This document shows, in pieces, positions 24,836 to 33,545 of a stretch of DNA of 64,000 nt. The stretch covers positions 5,789,068-5,853,067 of the forward strand of contig NZ_LT629802.1 in assembly GCF_900106045.1 (NCBI RefSeq), written 5' to 3'. The stretch's first letter is position 1. Every line of letters begins with the position of its first letter. The stretch is from Pseudomonas mucidolens. GTDB lineage: Bacteria; Pseudomonadota; Gammaproteobacteria; Pseudomonadales; Pseudomonadaceae. Made by a program: the position numbers and the translations under genes. Under the pieces are notes generated by a model. It searched no databases. It had not been told where the DNA came from and worked only from the letters and a program-made list of their open reading frames with translations.

Positions 24836-25297
24836 TCAGCCAGCATTCTTGCCGTTGCGCTCCAGTTGCCCCAATGGCACCCGTCGCTCTATCGCACTCG
24901 ACAAGATGATCGAGGTCTTGCTGAACCCGAACTTCGCGACCCGATTAATCAGATTCTCCAGCTCCGGCATCGAGCCTACCGCCGCCTGCATGATCACGCA
25001 GGGATCGCCGGTCACGCGGTGGCATTCGGTCAGTTCGGGGATTTCGGCCAGGGCTTCGTAGACCTTTTGGTTGCCGTGATTGGTCAGGCGCAGTTCGATC
25101 ACGCACTGGATCGGCAAGCCGACCTTGGACAGGTCAACCTTGGCCTGGTAACCGGTGATCACGCCGCTGGCTTCCAGCTTGGCCACCCGTTCGGCCACGG
25201 CCGGGGCGGAGAGGTTTACGCTACGGGCCAATTGCGCGTAGGTGGCGCGGCCATCCTCCAGCAGAGCGCTGAGGAGCATGCGGTCGTATTTGTCCAT
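24836..25297 (-). CDS. Lrp/AsnC family transcriptional regulator
   Basis: A 153-residue regulator with an N-terminal winged helix-turn-helix (MDKYDRMLLSALLEDGRATY; recognition helix LSAPAVAERVAKLEASG) and a C-terminal RAM domain (LTECHRVTGDPCVIMQAAV). Start ATG 25297 with AGGG upstream. It is divergent from the yedA-type exporter with about 160 bases between the starts, the usual layout for an Lrp-type regulator controlling an amino-acid or metabolite exporter. That link is inferred from position. Confidence 0.9.
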   Translation of the reverse strand: MDKYDRMLLSALLEDGRATYAQLARSVNLSAPAVAERVAKLEASGVITGYQAKVDLSKVGLPIQCVIELRLTNHGNQKVYEALAEIPELTECHRVTGDPCVIMQAAVGSMPELENLINRVAKFGFSKTSIILSSAIERRVPLGQLERNGKNAG

Positions 25298-25456
25298 GGT
25301 AAGGCCCTGCGCGTCGATGGCTTTTGAATACAAGGCTTATAGCCCTGACAAGCATGATTTAAAAAGTGTATGGGCATTTTAAACAGGTTTTGTAACTTAT
25401 GTTTGCTGACGCGGATTTCTAAAATAGCTATCCCTTGTTCTGCCGCAGAGCTGCCC

Positions 25457-26353
25457 ATGCCTGGCCCCCGTCGCTTTCCCTTACCCTTGATCGCTGCTTT
25501 TTTTGCGTTGTATGTCATCTGGGGATCTACCTACCTGGTGATCCGCATCGGCGTCGAATATTGGCCGCCGCTGTTGCTGGCGGGGATCCGCTTCTGTGTG
25601 GCAGGCGCGTTGATGTATGGCTACTTGCGTTGGCGCGGTGTGCCGGCGCCGACCTGGCAGCAGTGGAAGGCCGCGGGAAAGATCGGCATTTTGCTGCTGA
25701 CCTTCGGTAATGGCGCGGTCAGTGTGGCCGAGCACACCGGGGTGACTTCCGGCGTGGCGGCCTTGGCTGTGGCGACGGTGCCGCTGTTTACCTTGCTTTG
25801 CGGTTATTTCTGGGGGGCGCGTAATACGCGACTGGAGTGGGCCGGGGTGACCCTGGGGATTATTGGCATTGCCATGCTCAACATGGGTTCCAACCTGCAA
25901 TCGAGTCCGCTTGGCGCGGCCTTGCTGTTATTCGCCGCCGCGTCCTGGGCCTTTGGCTCGGTGTGGAGCCGCCACCTGCCGCTGCCCCAGGGCGCGATGG
26001 CCAGCGCCGCTGAAATGCTGATCGCAGGCGTTGTGCTGCTGATCGGCAGCGCGCTCAAGGGCGAGCACCTGCCCGCCATGCCGCCGCTGGAAGGCTGGCT
26101 GGCGCTGGCGTACTTGATCGTATTTGGTTCAATCATCGCCTTCAACGCCTATATGTATCTGCTCAAACATGTTCGCCCGGCGGCGGCCACCAGTTATGCC
26201 TACGTCAACCCAGCGGTGGCGGTGTTGCTGGGGATTGTGTTTGTCGGTGAGAGTATCGGCATCGAAGAAGCCCTGGCGATGCTGGTGATCATCAGCGCAG
26301 TGTTGCTGATCAGCCTGCCCCAGTGGCGCAAGCCGAAGCTGGAAATAAGGTAA
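25457..26353 (+). CDS. yedA: Drug/metabolite exporter, YedA type
   Basis: A 298-residue inner-membrane protein of the DMT (EamA) superfamily with ten predicted helices in two repeats. It matches YedA closely at ALYVIWGSTYLVIRIGVE, FGNGAVSVAEH, VPLFTLLCGYFWGARNTRLEW, SWAFGSVWSRHLPLPQG and ATSYAYVNPAVAVLLG. The substrate is not certain; DMT exporters carry amino acids or related metabolites. ATG 25457 (MPGPRR) is preferred to the longer frame. The divergent Lrp regulator at 24836 probably controls it. Confidence 0.9.
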   Translation: MPGPRRFPLPLIAAFFALYVIWGSTYLVIRIGVEYWPPLLLAGIRFCVAGALMYGYLRWRGVPAPTWQQWKAAGKIGILLLTFGNGAVSVAEHTGVTSGVAALAVATVPLFTLLCGYFWGARNTRLEWAGVTLGIIGIAMLNMGSNLQSSPLGAALLLFAAASWAFGSVWSRHLPLPQGAMASAAEMLIAGVVLLIGSALKGEHLPAMPPLEGWLALAYLIVFGSIIAFNAYMYLLKHVRPAAATSYAYVNPAVAVLLGIVFVGESIGIEEALAMLVIISAVLLISLPQWRKPKLEIR

Positions 26354-26401
26354 ACTGCCGCGCATTGCGACCTTGCGCTGAATTTTTCCTACGGTAAACA
26401 C

Positions 26402-27736
26402 ATGACTTTCGCCACCCTTGGCCTGATCGAACCCTTGCTGCGCGCCCTTGAGACGCTTGGCTACCAGACCCCGACGCCGGTGCAGGCGCAAGCCATTCCG
26501 GCGGTGCTGGCCGGTCGCGACCTGATGGCCGCGGCCCAGACCGGTACCGGCAAGACCGCTGGCTTCGCCGTGCCGCTGCTGCAACTGCTGGCGATGGAAG
26601 GGCCGAAAGTCACCGCCAACTCGGTGCGCGCCCTGATCCTGTGCCCAACCCGCGAACTGGCCGAACAGGTTCACGCCAGCGTCGCCGAATACGCGCAAAA
26701 CCTGCCGCTGAGCACTTACGCGGTGTACGGCGGCGTGAGCATCAACCCGCAGATGATGAAGCTGCGCAAGGGCGTTGACATCCTGGTCGCCACGCCTGGC
26801 CGCCTGATCGACCTGTTCCGCCAGAACGCGCTGAAACTCAATCAGCTGCAAACCCTGGTGCTCGATGAAGCCGACCGCATGCTCGACCTGGGTTTCTCCG
26901 AAGAGCTGGCGAACATCTACCGCATGCTGCCGAAAAAGCGCCAGACTCTGCTGTTCTCCGCGACCTTCTCCGATGACATCCGCCTGCTGGCCGGGCAGAT
27001 GCTCAATGATCCGCTGAGCATCGAAGTCAGCCCGCGTAACGTCGCCGCCAACACCGTCAAGCAATGGGTCGTGCCGGTCGACAAGAAGCGCAAGCCGGAG
27101 CTGTTTGTACACCTGATGCGTAAGGGCAAGTGGAAGCAGGTACTGGTGTTCGCCAAGACCCGCAACGGCGTGGATGCGCTGGTAGACAAACTCCAGGGCC
27201 TGGGGATCAACGCCGACGGCATTCACGGTGACAAGCCGCAGGCGACCCGCCAGCGTGCACTGGATCGTTTCAAGGCCAGCGATGTGCAGATTCTGGTGGC
27301 CACCGACGTGGCGGCCCGTGGCCTGGATATTGAGGATTTGCCGTTGGTGGTCAACTTTGACCTGCCGATCGTGGCCGAGGATTACATTCACCGCATCGGC
27401 CGTACCGGACGTGCTGGCAATACCGGCGAGGCGATTTCCCTGGTGTGCGCCGATGAAGTGAACATGCTGTCGGCCATCGAGATGCTGACCCGTCAGACAT
27501 TGACCCGGCACATGGAGCAGGACTTTGAGCCTGAGCACCGGGTACCGGATACCGATGCCAGCGGCCAGGTGGTGAAAAAACCCAAGAAGCCGAAGAAACC
27601 CAAGGCGTCCGGTGGCGGCAAACGCAACCTCGGCAAGTGGGTGGAAAGTGGCGAAGTGGCAGTGGCGGAGCCGTCGATCAAGCCGGTGCGCAAAGTGCCG
27701 GTGTTTAACACCGGGCCGCGCAAGCGTAAGCCTTGA
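26402..27736 (+). CDS. rhlE: DEAD-box RNA helicase RhlE
   Basis: A 444-residue DEAD-box ATP-dependent RNA helicase. Motifs seen are the Q-motif (PTPVQAQAIP), Walker A AQTGTGKT, PTRELAEQ, TPGRLID, VLDEADRMLD, FSATF, then the helicase C domain with ATDVAARGLDIEDL and HRIGRTGRAG. A basic, Lys/Pro-rich tail (KKPKKPKKPK and following, about 385-444) should aid RNA binding. RhlE proteins act in ribosome assembly and mRNA decay, mainly in the cold. It is followed by a hairpin and a convergent MFS gene. Confidence 0.95.
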   Translation: MTFATLGLIEPLLRALETLGYQTPTPVQAQAIPAVLAGRDLMAAAQTGTGKTAGFAVPLLQLLAMEGPKVTANSVRALILCPTRELAEQVHASVAEYAQNLPLSTYAVYGGVSINPQMMKLRKGVDILVATPGRLIDLFRQNALKLNQLQTLVLDEADRMLDLGFSEELANIYRMLPKKRQTLLFSATFSDDIRLLAGQMLNDPLSIEVSPRNVAANTVKQWVVPVDKKRKPELFVHLMRKGKWKQVLVFAKTRNGVDALVDKLQGLGINADGIHGDKPQATRQRALDRFKASDVQILVATDVAARGLDIEDLPLVVNFDLPIVAEDYIHRIGRTGRAGNTGEAISLVCADEVNMLSAIEMLTRQTLTRHMEQDFEPEHRVPDTDASGQVVKKPKKPKKPKASGGGKRNLGKWVESGEVAVAEPSIKPVRKVPVFNTGPRKRKP

Positions 27737-27742
27737 GTCATG

Positions 27743-27780
27743 TTGAGCGCGCAAGGGGCCGCTGGCCCCGAGGCGCTCAA
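27743..27780. terminator. Nested hairpin between convergent rhlE and MFS genes
   Basis: Outer arms TTGAGCGC/GCGCTCAA (27743-27750, 27773-27780) enclose inner arms GGGGCC/GGCCCC (27755-27760, 27764-27769). It overlaps the stop of the MFS gene. No T tract follows on either strand, so it may be a transcript-end stabiliser rather than an efficient intrinsic terminator. Confidence 0.5.
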
Positions 27781-28931
27781 GGCACGCAAACCCCTGACTG
27801 TTTCAGCGCTTGCGTGGGGCGCAGAAAAATCGCTATACAGGCTGATGCTGCGAATACACCCAGGGCATTGATCACCCCGGTAGCTTCCAGCGTCGCGCCG
27901 AACAGCGGGGTGCCGATCGTTTGGCCGAGCGCGATAACGAGAAAGGGTATCCCCAGTCCCAGGTCTGGACGATCCGGGAACAGGTTGATGCCTTGAATCA
28001 AATAGGCACCGGTGGACACGATATAAGCCGCGCCGAACAAGCACATGGCGGCGAAGCCAAACGTGGCTGACATCGAGGCCGTAGCCAAGCCTATCGTGCC
28101 GATTGCCATTCCTAGCAGCGCAACGCTATGAATTCTGCGTGTACCAAACCGGCTGGTAAGCATGCCGGTTGAGGATCCGCTGATACCGGCCGCGCCGAGT
28201 GCGATCCAGGCCCATGCAATGTAAGCATCGGAGAAGCCGAATTCGCCACGCAGGATCTCGGCGCCGAATGTCCAGATCGCGGTGCTCGCCACGCCCATGA
28301 GAAAAGCGCTGCTGCAAAGGGCGAAAAGTCCCGGTCTGCGCAACAGTTTGAAGGCGAACCCGTTGACCATCTCGTTATGGGGCCGAGCGGGCATGGCAAA
28401 CCAGATCCAGACAGTTATGCCCGCCCCCATCAGTGCGTAAAGTGCATAGAGTTCGCGCCATGCGCCGGCTGCGATCAATGCCGCGCCACCCGAAAATACG
28501 ATGCCGGCGGCGGTGCCGGCGTTGATCAGCGCGTTCGCCTTGGGGCGACCATCACCGTTGAACCGGGCTGCGACCGCGCAGGCCAGAGGAGGCGATGTAA
28601 GGCCGGTACTCAGGCCCGCGAGCGCAATGCCAAGACCCAGCGTCAGCCCCGACGATGCGAAGACCACCAGCGCCATCCCTAAGGTCGCCGCCAGGCCCGC
28701 GGAAAACGCGAGCAGGCGTGGGGAGAGTTTCCCGGCGCAAATAAACGTCAGGATGATTCCCACGCAGTACGCCGCGAAAGCGCTGCCGCCGATCCAGCCG
28801 GCAACGGTCACACCGAGGGACAGTTCCTCGCGGATCAACGGCAGAAGAAGTCCGTAGGAAAATCGTGCGAGACCATAAGAAAGGGCCGTCAGCGCGAACG
28901 CGGCGGCGAGCAGATTGAGATTGCGCTTCAT
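27777..28931 (-). CDS. MFS transporter, YbfB/YjiJ type
   Basis: A 384-residue major facilitator with twelve predicted helices, of the YbfB/YjiJ group (LTALSYGLARFSYGLLLPLIREE at the start; GRPKANALINAGTAAGI in the middle; LGIPFLVIALGQTIG near the end). It is probably an exporter; the substrate is unknown. Its ATG overlaps the stop of the upstream TetR gene as ATGA, so the repressor and transporter are translated from one message. The pair is less GC-rich in codon choice than its neighbours, which hints at later acquisition. Confidence 0.85.
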   Translation of the reverse strand: MKRNLNLLAAAFALTALSYGLARFSYGLLLPLIREELSLGVTVAGWIGGSAFAAYCVGIILTFICAGKLSPRLLAFSAGLAATLGMALVVFASSGLTLGLGIALAGLSTGLTSPPLACAVAARFNGDGRPKANALINAGTAAGIVFSGGAALIAAGAWRELYALYALMGAGITVWIWFAMPARPHNEMVNGFAFKLLRRPGLFALCSSAFLMGVASTAIWTFGAEILRGEFGFSDAYIAWAWIALGAAGISGSSTGMLTSRFGTRRIHSVALLGMAIGTIGLATASMSATFGFAAMCLFGAAYIVSTGAYLIQGINLFPDRPDLGLGIPFLVIALGQTIGTPLFGATLEATGVINALGVFAASACIAIFLRPTQALKQSGVCVP

Positions 28932-29476
28932 GAGTCGCTTGCCCGCATGCTCATAAGGAGCATCAGCGCCGCACGCTTGGCCGGGTCGATCAGCGCAATG
29001 TCCGAGACGCTTGCCGCGGCCGTAGCGCCCTCGAACAGCAACCAGATCTGCGCCGAAAGCTCATCGCTTTCACGTCCTAGAGCACTCTGAACGCGCTTTG
29101 CAATCTCATCGCGAAATTCATTTTTCCGGCGTTGTACGAGCGCCACGATGTCTTCGTTCGCTTCGCCGTATTCGCTGCGTGCACGCAGCAACATACATCC
29201 GTGGGTTCCTCTGGACTCCATCCAGAATCGAAGCGTATCGAAAAGTGAGCCGATCGGGTCGGCGCTCGAGGCTTCGTTTTTCAGTTGGGTGATGAAGCTG
29301 AGATGCCTCGTCTCAAGCACCGCCATGACCAAGCCGTCCCGAGATCCGAAGTGTTTGTAGAGCGTGCGAGTTGAGACGCCGGAAGGCGCGATTATGCGAT
29401 CGACACCGATCCCCCGAAAGCCTTCCGCGTCAAACACGCGAGCGGCACTCGCGATTATTTCAGTTCGTTTGTCCAT
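28928..29476 (-). CDS. TetR family repressor
   Basis: A 182-residue TetR-type regulator. The N-terminal HTH spans about residues 8-52 (AARVFDAEGFRGIGVDRIIA, then SGVSTRTLYKHFGSRDGLV). The C-terminal domain (FWMESRGTHGCMLLRARSEY) would bind the inducer. It is the first gene of a tetR-MFS operon with a 4-base overlap. A 20-bp near-perfect palindrome 8 bases before its ATG is the likely operator, so it should repress its own operon until the exporter's substrate binds. Confidence 0.9.
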   Translation of the reverse strand: MDKRTEIIASAARVFDAEGFRGIGVDRIIAPSGVSTRTLYKHFGSRDGLVMAVLETRHLSFITQLKNEASSADPIGSLFDTLRFWMESRGTHGCMLLRARSEYGEANEDIVALVQRRKNEFRDEIAKRVQSALGRESDELSAQIWLLFEGATAAASVSDIALIDPAKRAALMLLMSMRASDS

Positions 29477-29484
29477 GGCTTGAG

Positions 29485-29504
29485 TGTAAAACGATCTTTT
29501 TACA
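29485..29504. promoter_or_regulatory. Probable TetR operator palindrome
   Basis: TGTAAAACGATCTTTTTACA is a 20-base palindrome around GATC with one mismatched pair of positions (8 and 13). It starts 8 bases upstream of the tetR ATG, an ideal place for autorepression of the tetR-MFS operon. Confidence 0.75.
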
Positions 29505-29620
29505 TGTCAAGCAGACGTATCGGTAGCTGATGCACATCAGGCTCTGCCAGGGTGTCTTGAGTCGCATGGTGCGGGTCCGCGCTGGCGGTGAAGGTTCGGC
29601 TGGATTGCCTGGCAGTGGCC

Positions 29621-30859
29621 TTATTCGCGCCGCTTCAACCATTCCAATACCCCACGCCCGGCGGCTCGCCCGCTGGCAAAACACCCCGTCAGCAAGTAGC
29701 CGCCGGTCGGTGCCTCCCAGTCGAGCATTTCCCCGGCGCAGAATACGCCCGGCATTTGCTTGAGCATCAAGCGGTCATCCAGCGCTTCAAACGGCACGCC
29801 GCCAGCGGTGCTGATGGCTTCGTCCAGCGGGCGGGGTTTCACCAGCGTCAGCGGTAGCGCCTTGATATCGGCGGCCAATTGCAGCGGATCGCTGAAGTGC
29901 CCGGCGGGCGCCAGCTCTCGCAATAGTGCGGCTTTTACCCCATCCAATCCCAACTGGCTGTGCAGATGCTTGCTCATCGAGCGTGAACCGCGCGGCTTGG
30001 CGAGCGCTGCCTGGACTTTTTGCAACGGTTTGCCTGGCAGCAGGTCGAGATGCACTGTCGCTGAACCGTCGCGGTTGATCGCTTCACGAATCGGCGCCGA
30101 CAGCGCGTAGACCAGACTGCCTTCGATGCCCGTGGCGGTGAGCACGCATTCGCCGAGGCGCGGCGTGTCATCCGCCAAGCCGATGGCAATATTTTTCAGC
30201 GGTGCGCCAGCGAATTTGCTGACTATCAGGTCGCTCCAGGCCGACACCTCGAAGCCGCAGTTGCTGGGTTGCAGCGGTGCGTAGGGCACACCTTGGTCTT
30301 CCAGCCGCTTGAGCCAGGCACCGTCCGACCCCAGTCGCGCCCAACTGCCGCCGCCCAGCGCCAGCACCACCGCAGCCGCCCGCAGGCTTTTGTCGCCTTC
30401 GGGGCTGTGGATAAGCAGGCTGCCGTCAGCATTCCAGCCTTGCCAGCGATGGCGGGTGTGGATAACTACGCCTTGCTCGCGCAGGCGCTTGAGCCAGGCG
30501 CGTAATAACGGCGCGGCTTTCATGTCGCTAGGAAATACTCGCCCGGAGCTGCCGATAAAGGTTTCGATGCCCAAACTGTGAATCCATTCGCACAACGCCT
30601 CGGCACCAAACTGGCGCAGCAGCGGTGCGATATTCGGCGCTCGTTCGGCATAGCGCGACAAGAATGCCGGGTAAGGTTCGGAGTGGGTGATATTCATGCC
30701 GCCCACGCCCGCCAGCAGGAACTTGCGCCCCACCGACGGCATGCCGTCATACAGATCCACGTGCACCCCGGCCTGGCTCAATACTTCGGCGGCCATCAGG
30801 CCGGCGGGGCCGCCGCCAATAATCGTCACGTGATGGGGCTGGGCTTGGATCTGAGGCAT
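29621..30859 (-). CDS. FAD-dependent oxidoreductase, YhiN/HI0933 family
   Basis: A 412-residue flavoprotein with an N-terminal dinucleotide fold (VTIIGGGPAGLMAAEVLSQA), the family motif GRKFLLAGVGGMNITHSE, FIGSSGRVFPSDMKAAPLLR, LALGGGSWARLGSDG, and a C-terminal FAD-contact region (AGEMLDWEAPTGGYLLTGCF). It belongs to the TIGR03862-like branch of YhiN/HI0933. The physiological reaction is not established. It is a single gene on the minus strand, upstream of the tetR-MFS pair but separated by about 120 bases that include the operator. Confidence 0.88.
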   Translation of the reverse strand: MPQIQAQPHHVTIIGGGPAGLMAAEVLSQAGVHVDLYDGMPSVGRKFLLAGVGGMNITHSEPYPAFLSRYAERAPNIAPLLRQFGAEALCEWIHSLGIETFIGSSGRVFPSDMKAAPLLRAWLKRLREQGVVIHTRHRWQGWNADGSLLIHSPEGDKSLRAAAVVLALGGGSWARLGSDGAWLKRLEDQGVPYAPLQPSNCGFEVSAWSDLIVSKFAGAPLKNIAIGLADDTPRLGECVLTATGIEGSLVYALSAPIREAINRDGSATVHLDLLPGKPLQKVQAALAKPRGSRSMSKHLHSQLGLDGVKAALLRELAPAGHFSDPLQLAADIKALPLTLVKPRPLDEAISTAGGVPFEALDDRLMLKQMPGVFCAGEMLDWEAPTGGYLLTGCFASGRAAGRGVLEWLKRRE

Positions 30860-31030
30860 GGCGTTGACTGCGGTCGGTGAAATAGGCCGAGCATTCTACC
30901 CGAGGACGCTGCACATGCCTGATCAAAAAACGTACAGTGTCCTGCAAGCTATATGGCACCCCGCTTACAGAGCCTTTCACTCAGGTTATCCACAGGCCGT
31001 TCCACAGTCATTGTGGGTAACCCCCACAAT

Positions 31031-31951
31031 TCAGTGACAACCTGATGACGTCCAGACTCGTTGTGCGCTGTGGTGCAAGATGCCGTGGCGACGAGCCAGG
31101 GCCTGGCGATCCTTGCTGTAGCCACCGCCGATAACGCCGACCACCGGGATGTCGCGGCCCAGGCAATGGCGCATCACGCTTTCGTCACGGGCGGCAACGC
31201 CGGCGTCAGTCAGCTTGAGGTAGCCGAGGGCGTCGTCCTGATGCACATCGACACCGGCGTCGTACAGCACCAGATCCGGCTGATACAGCGGCAGCAGATA
31301 GCTGAGGGCATCGTCCACCACCTTGAGGTAATCGGCATCGCCCATGCCCATGGGCAGCGGGATATCCCAGTCGCTCTTGGCCTTGCGGGCGGGAAAGTTC
31401 TTTTCGCAGTGCAGGGACACGGTAATAGCCTCCGGTGTGTCGTGGAGGATGCGTGCGGTACCGTCGCCTTGATGCACGTCGCAATCAAAAATCAACACGC
31501 GGTGCACCCGACCGCTTTGCAACAGGTAATGGCTGATCACCGCCAGATCATTGAAAATGCAGAATCCCGCCGGGTAGTCGTAATGCGCGTGGTGGGTACC
31601 GCCCGCCAGATGACAGGCCAGCCCGTGTTCCAGCGCCTGTTCGGCGGCCAACAGTGAACCGCCCACCGCCCGTACGGTACGCCGGGCGAGGGCTTCGCTC
31701 CATGGCAGGCCGAGGCGCCGTTGGTCTTCGCGGGACAACTCGCCACTCAGGTAACGTTCGATATAACCGGGTTCATGGGCCAGGGCGAGAATCTCGCTGG
31801 GGCACAGCTCTGGGCGCAGCAATTGGCTATCCAGGGTCAGGCCGCTGTCCACCAGGTGATCGCGCAGCAGGCGGAACTTATCCATGGGAAAGCGGTGGTC
31901 CGCCGGGAACGCGGGACTGTAGTCGTCGTGGTAGATCAATGGCAAAGGCAT
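31031..31951 (-). CDS. Histone-deacetylase-like amidohydrolase
   Basis: A 306-residue arginase/deacetylase-fold Zn hydrolase. Family motifs are HRFPMDKFRLLRDHL near the N terminus, AGGTHHAHYDYPAGFCIFND (active-site His-His and Gly-rich loop), LIFDCDVHQGDGTA (Zn ligands Asp and His) and LYDAGVDVHQDD (third ligand Asp). Bacterial members deacetylate polyamines, acetoin-pathway proteins or other amides; the substrate here is unknown. ATG 31951 (MPLPLIYHDDYSP) is chosen because homology starts there. It is divergent from the GNAT gene, 76 bases apart. Confidence 0.9.
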   Translation of the reverse strand: MPLPLIYHDDYSPAFPADHRFPMDKFRLLRDHLVDSGLTLDSQLLRPELCPSEILALAHEPGYIERYLSGELSREDQRRLGLPWSEALARRTVRAVGGSLLAAEQALEHGLACHLAGGTHHAHYDYPAGFCIFNDLAVISHYLLQSGRVHRVLIFDCDVHQGDGTARILHDTPEAITVSLHCEKNFPARKAKSDWDIPLPMGMGDADYLKVVDDALSYLLPLYQPDLVLYDAGVDVHQDDALGYLKLTDAGVAARDESVMRHCLGRDIPVVGVIGGGYSKDRQALARRHGILHHSAQRVWTSSGCH

Positions 31952-32027
31952 GGCGATTTCTGACGGGAACCAACGAAGGATCTTAACAGCGCTGTACACT
32001 CACGCACATGTCAGGGGAGGGGGAATC

Positions 32028-32597
32028 ATGGAGCCGATACTGGAACTGGAAAGCGCACGGCTGGTGATGCGCCAATGGCGCGATAGCGATCTTCCGACGT
32101 TTGCCGACATGTGCGCGGACCCGCAGGTGATGCGTTATTTTCCGGCCCACTTGAGTCGGTTGGAAAGCGCCGCGTTGATCGGGCGCATTCGTGGTCATTT
32201 CGCCGAGTTTGGTTTTGGGTTGTGGGCCCTGCAGCGCAAGGACAGCGGCGCGTTTATCGGGCTGACCGGGCTGATGAACGTTGGCTTTGACGCAGCCTTC
32301 ACCCCGGCGGTCGAGATCGGCTGGCGTCTGGCTCGCGAACATTGGGGCCTGGGGTATGCCAGCGAAGCGGCGTGGACGGCCCTGCGCTGTGGGTTTGACC
32401 GGTTGCAGCTGGATGAGGTGGTAGCCTTCACTGCCCAGACCAACCAGCCGTCACAGAAAGTCATGCAGGCCATCGGCATGCATTACGATCCGGCGTCGGA
32501 TTTTGCACACCCCAAGCTCGCGGCGGACGATCCGCTGCGCCATCATGTGTTGTATCGCATCACCCGCGGCCAATGGTTGGATACGCTGCATGGATAA
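32028..32597 (+). CDS. GNAT family N-acetyltransferase (RimJ/RimL-like)
   Basis: A 189-residue acetyltransferase. The RimJ/RimL-type layout is visible: LESARLVMRQWRDSDLPTFA at the start, the beta-bulge strand EIGWRLAREHWGLGYASEAA with the CoA-binding loop, then LDEVVAFTAQTNQPSQKVMQAIGM. These enzymes acetylate amino groups of proteins or small molecules; the target is unknown. GGGGAGG precedes ATG 32028. The divergent neighbour is a deacetylase-like gene, an attractive but unproved pairing. Confidence 0.88.
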   Translation: MEPILELESARLVMRQWRDSDLPTFADMCADPQVMRYFPAHLSRLESAALIGRIRGHFAEFGFGLWALQRKDSGAFIGLTGLMNVGFDAAFTPAVEIGWRLAREHWGLGYASEAAWTALRCGFDRLQLDEVVAFTAQTNQPSQKVMQAIGMHYDPASDFAHPKLAADDPLRHHVLYRITRGQWLDTLHG

Positions 32598-32675
32598 GCA
32601 GACCGCCCGATGCCCGATAATATCGCCCGCCGCAGCCAAGACTGCGCGGTACTGCTTTGTGTGAGGAGAGTTTGA

Positions 32676-33545
32676 ATGAGCCAAGTGTTGGAAGATTTGG
32701 TCGACTTGCTGACCCTGGAACCGATCGAGGAAAATCTCTTTCGTGGTCGCAGCCAGGACCTGGGCTTTCGCCAACTGTTCGGCGGTCAGGTGTTGGGGCA
32801 ATCGCTGTCGGCGGCCAGCCAGACCGTTGAGGAGGCGCGGCATGTGCATTCGTTGCACGGTTACTTCCTGCGCCCTGGCGACGCCGCGCTGCCGGTGGTC
32901 TATCAGGTGGACCGGGTACGCGACGGCGGCAGTTTCAGCACGCGGCGGGTCACGGCGATCCAGAAGGGCAACCCGATCTTCACCTGCAGCGCATCGTTTC
33001 AGTACGATGAAATAGGGTTTGAGCACCAGACCACCATGCCAGTGGTGGTGGGGCCGGAGAACCTGCCGTCGGAGCTGGAACTGACTCGCCAGCGCGCGCA
33101 CCTGATTCCTGAGCACATGCGCGACAAATTGCTTTGCCCCAAGCCGATTGAAGTGCGGCCGGTGACCGAGAAGGACCCGTACAACCCGCAGCCTGCGGAT
33201 CCGGTCAAATATGTGTGGTTCCGCGCCGACGGTGCCCTGGCCGACTTGCCTGCCTTGCATAAATACCTGCTGGCCTACGCCTCGGACTTCGGTTTGCTGA
33301 CCACCTCGTTGCTGCCCCATGGCAAGACGGTCTGGCAGAAAGACATGCAAGTGGCCAGCCTCGACCATGCCTTGTGGTTCCACGCCGACCTGCGTGCCGA
33401 CGACTGGTTGCTCTATGCCATGGACAGCCCGTGGGCCGGCAATTCCCGTGGGTTCTCCCGTGGCAGCGTGTACAACCGCGCGGGTCAGTTGGTGGCGTCG
33501 GTGACCCAGGAAGGGTTGATTCGCCATCGCAAGGATTGGGCATGA
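32676..33545 (+). CDS. tesB: Acyl-CoA thioesterase II
   Basis: TesB hydrolyses medium- and long-chain acyl-CoA. The 289-residue protein has the double hot-dog fold and normal length. N-terminal motif FGGQVLGQSLSAASQTV, then SLHGYFLRPGDAALPVVYQV and GGSFSTRRVTAIQKG; the C-terminal half has YASDFGLL, SLDHALWFHADLRADDWLLY and SPWAGNSRGFSRGSVYNRAGQ, carrying the Asp/Ser-Thr/Gln catalytic set. GAGGAG precedes the ATG. The HAD phosphatase overlaps its stop (ATGA), so the two form an operon, as in P. aeruginosa. Confidence 0.95.
   Translation: MSQVLEDLVDLLTLEPIEENLFRGRSQDLGFRQLFGGQVLGQSLSAASQTVEEARHVHSLHGYFLRPGDAALPVVYQVDRVRDGGSFSTRRVTAIQKGNPIFTCSASFQYDEIGFEHQTTMPVVVGPENLPSELELTRQRAHLIPEHMRDKLLCPKPIEVRPVTEKDPYNPQPADPVKYVWFRADGALADLPALHKYLLAYASDFGLLTTSLLPHGKTVWQKDMQVASLDHALWFHADLRADDWLLYAMDSPWAGNSRGFSRGSVYNRAGQLVASVTQEGLIRHRKDWA

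Noticed and set aside
26129..27754. 541-codon minus-strand frame opposite rhlE
   Set aside because: rhlE on the other strand has every DEAD-box motif; the antisense frame has no family features.
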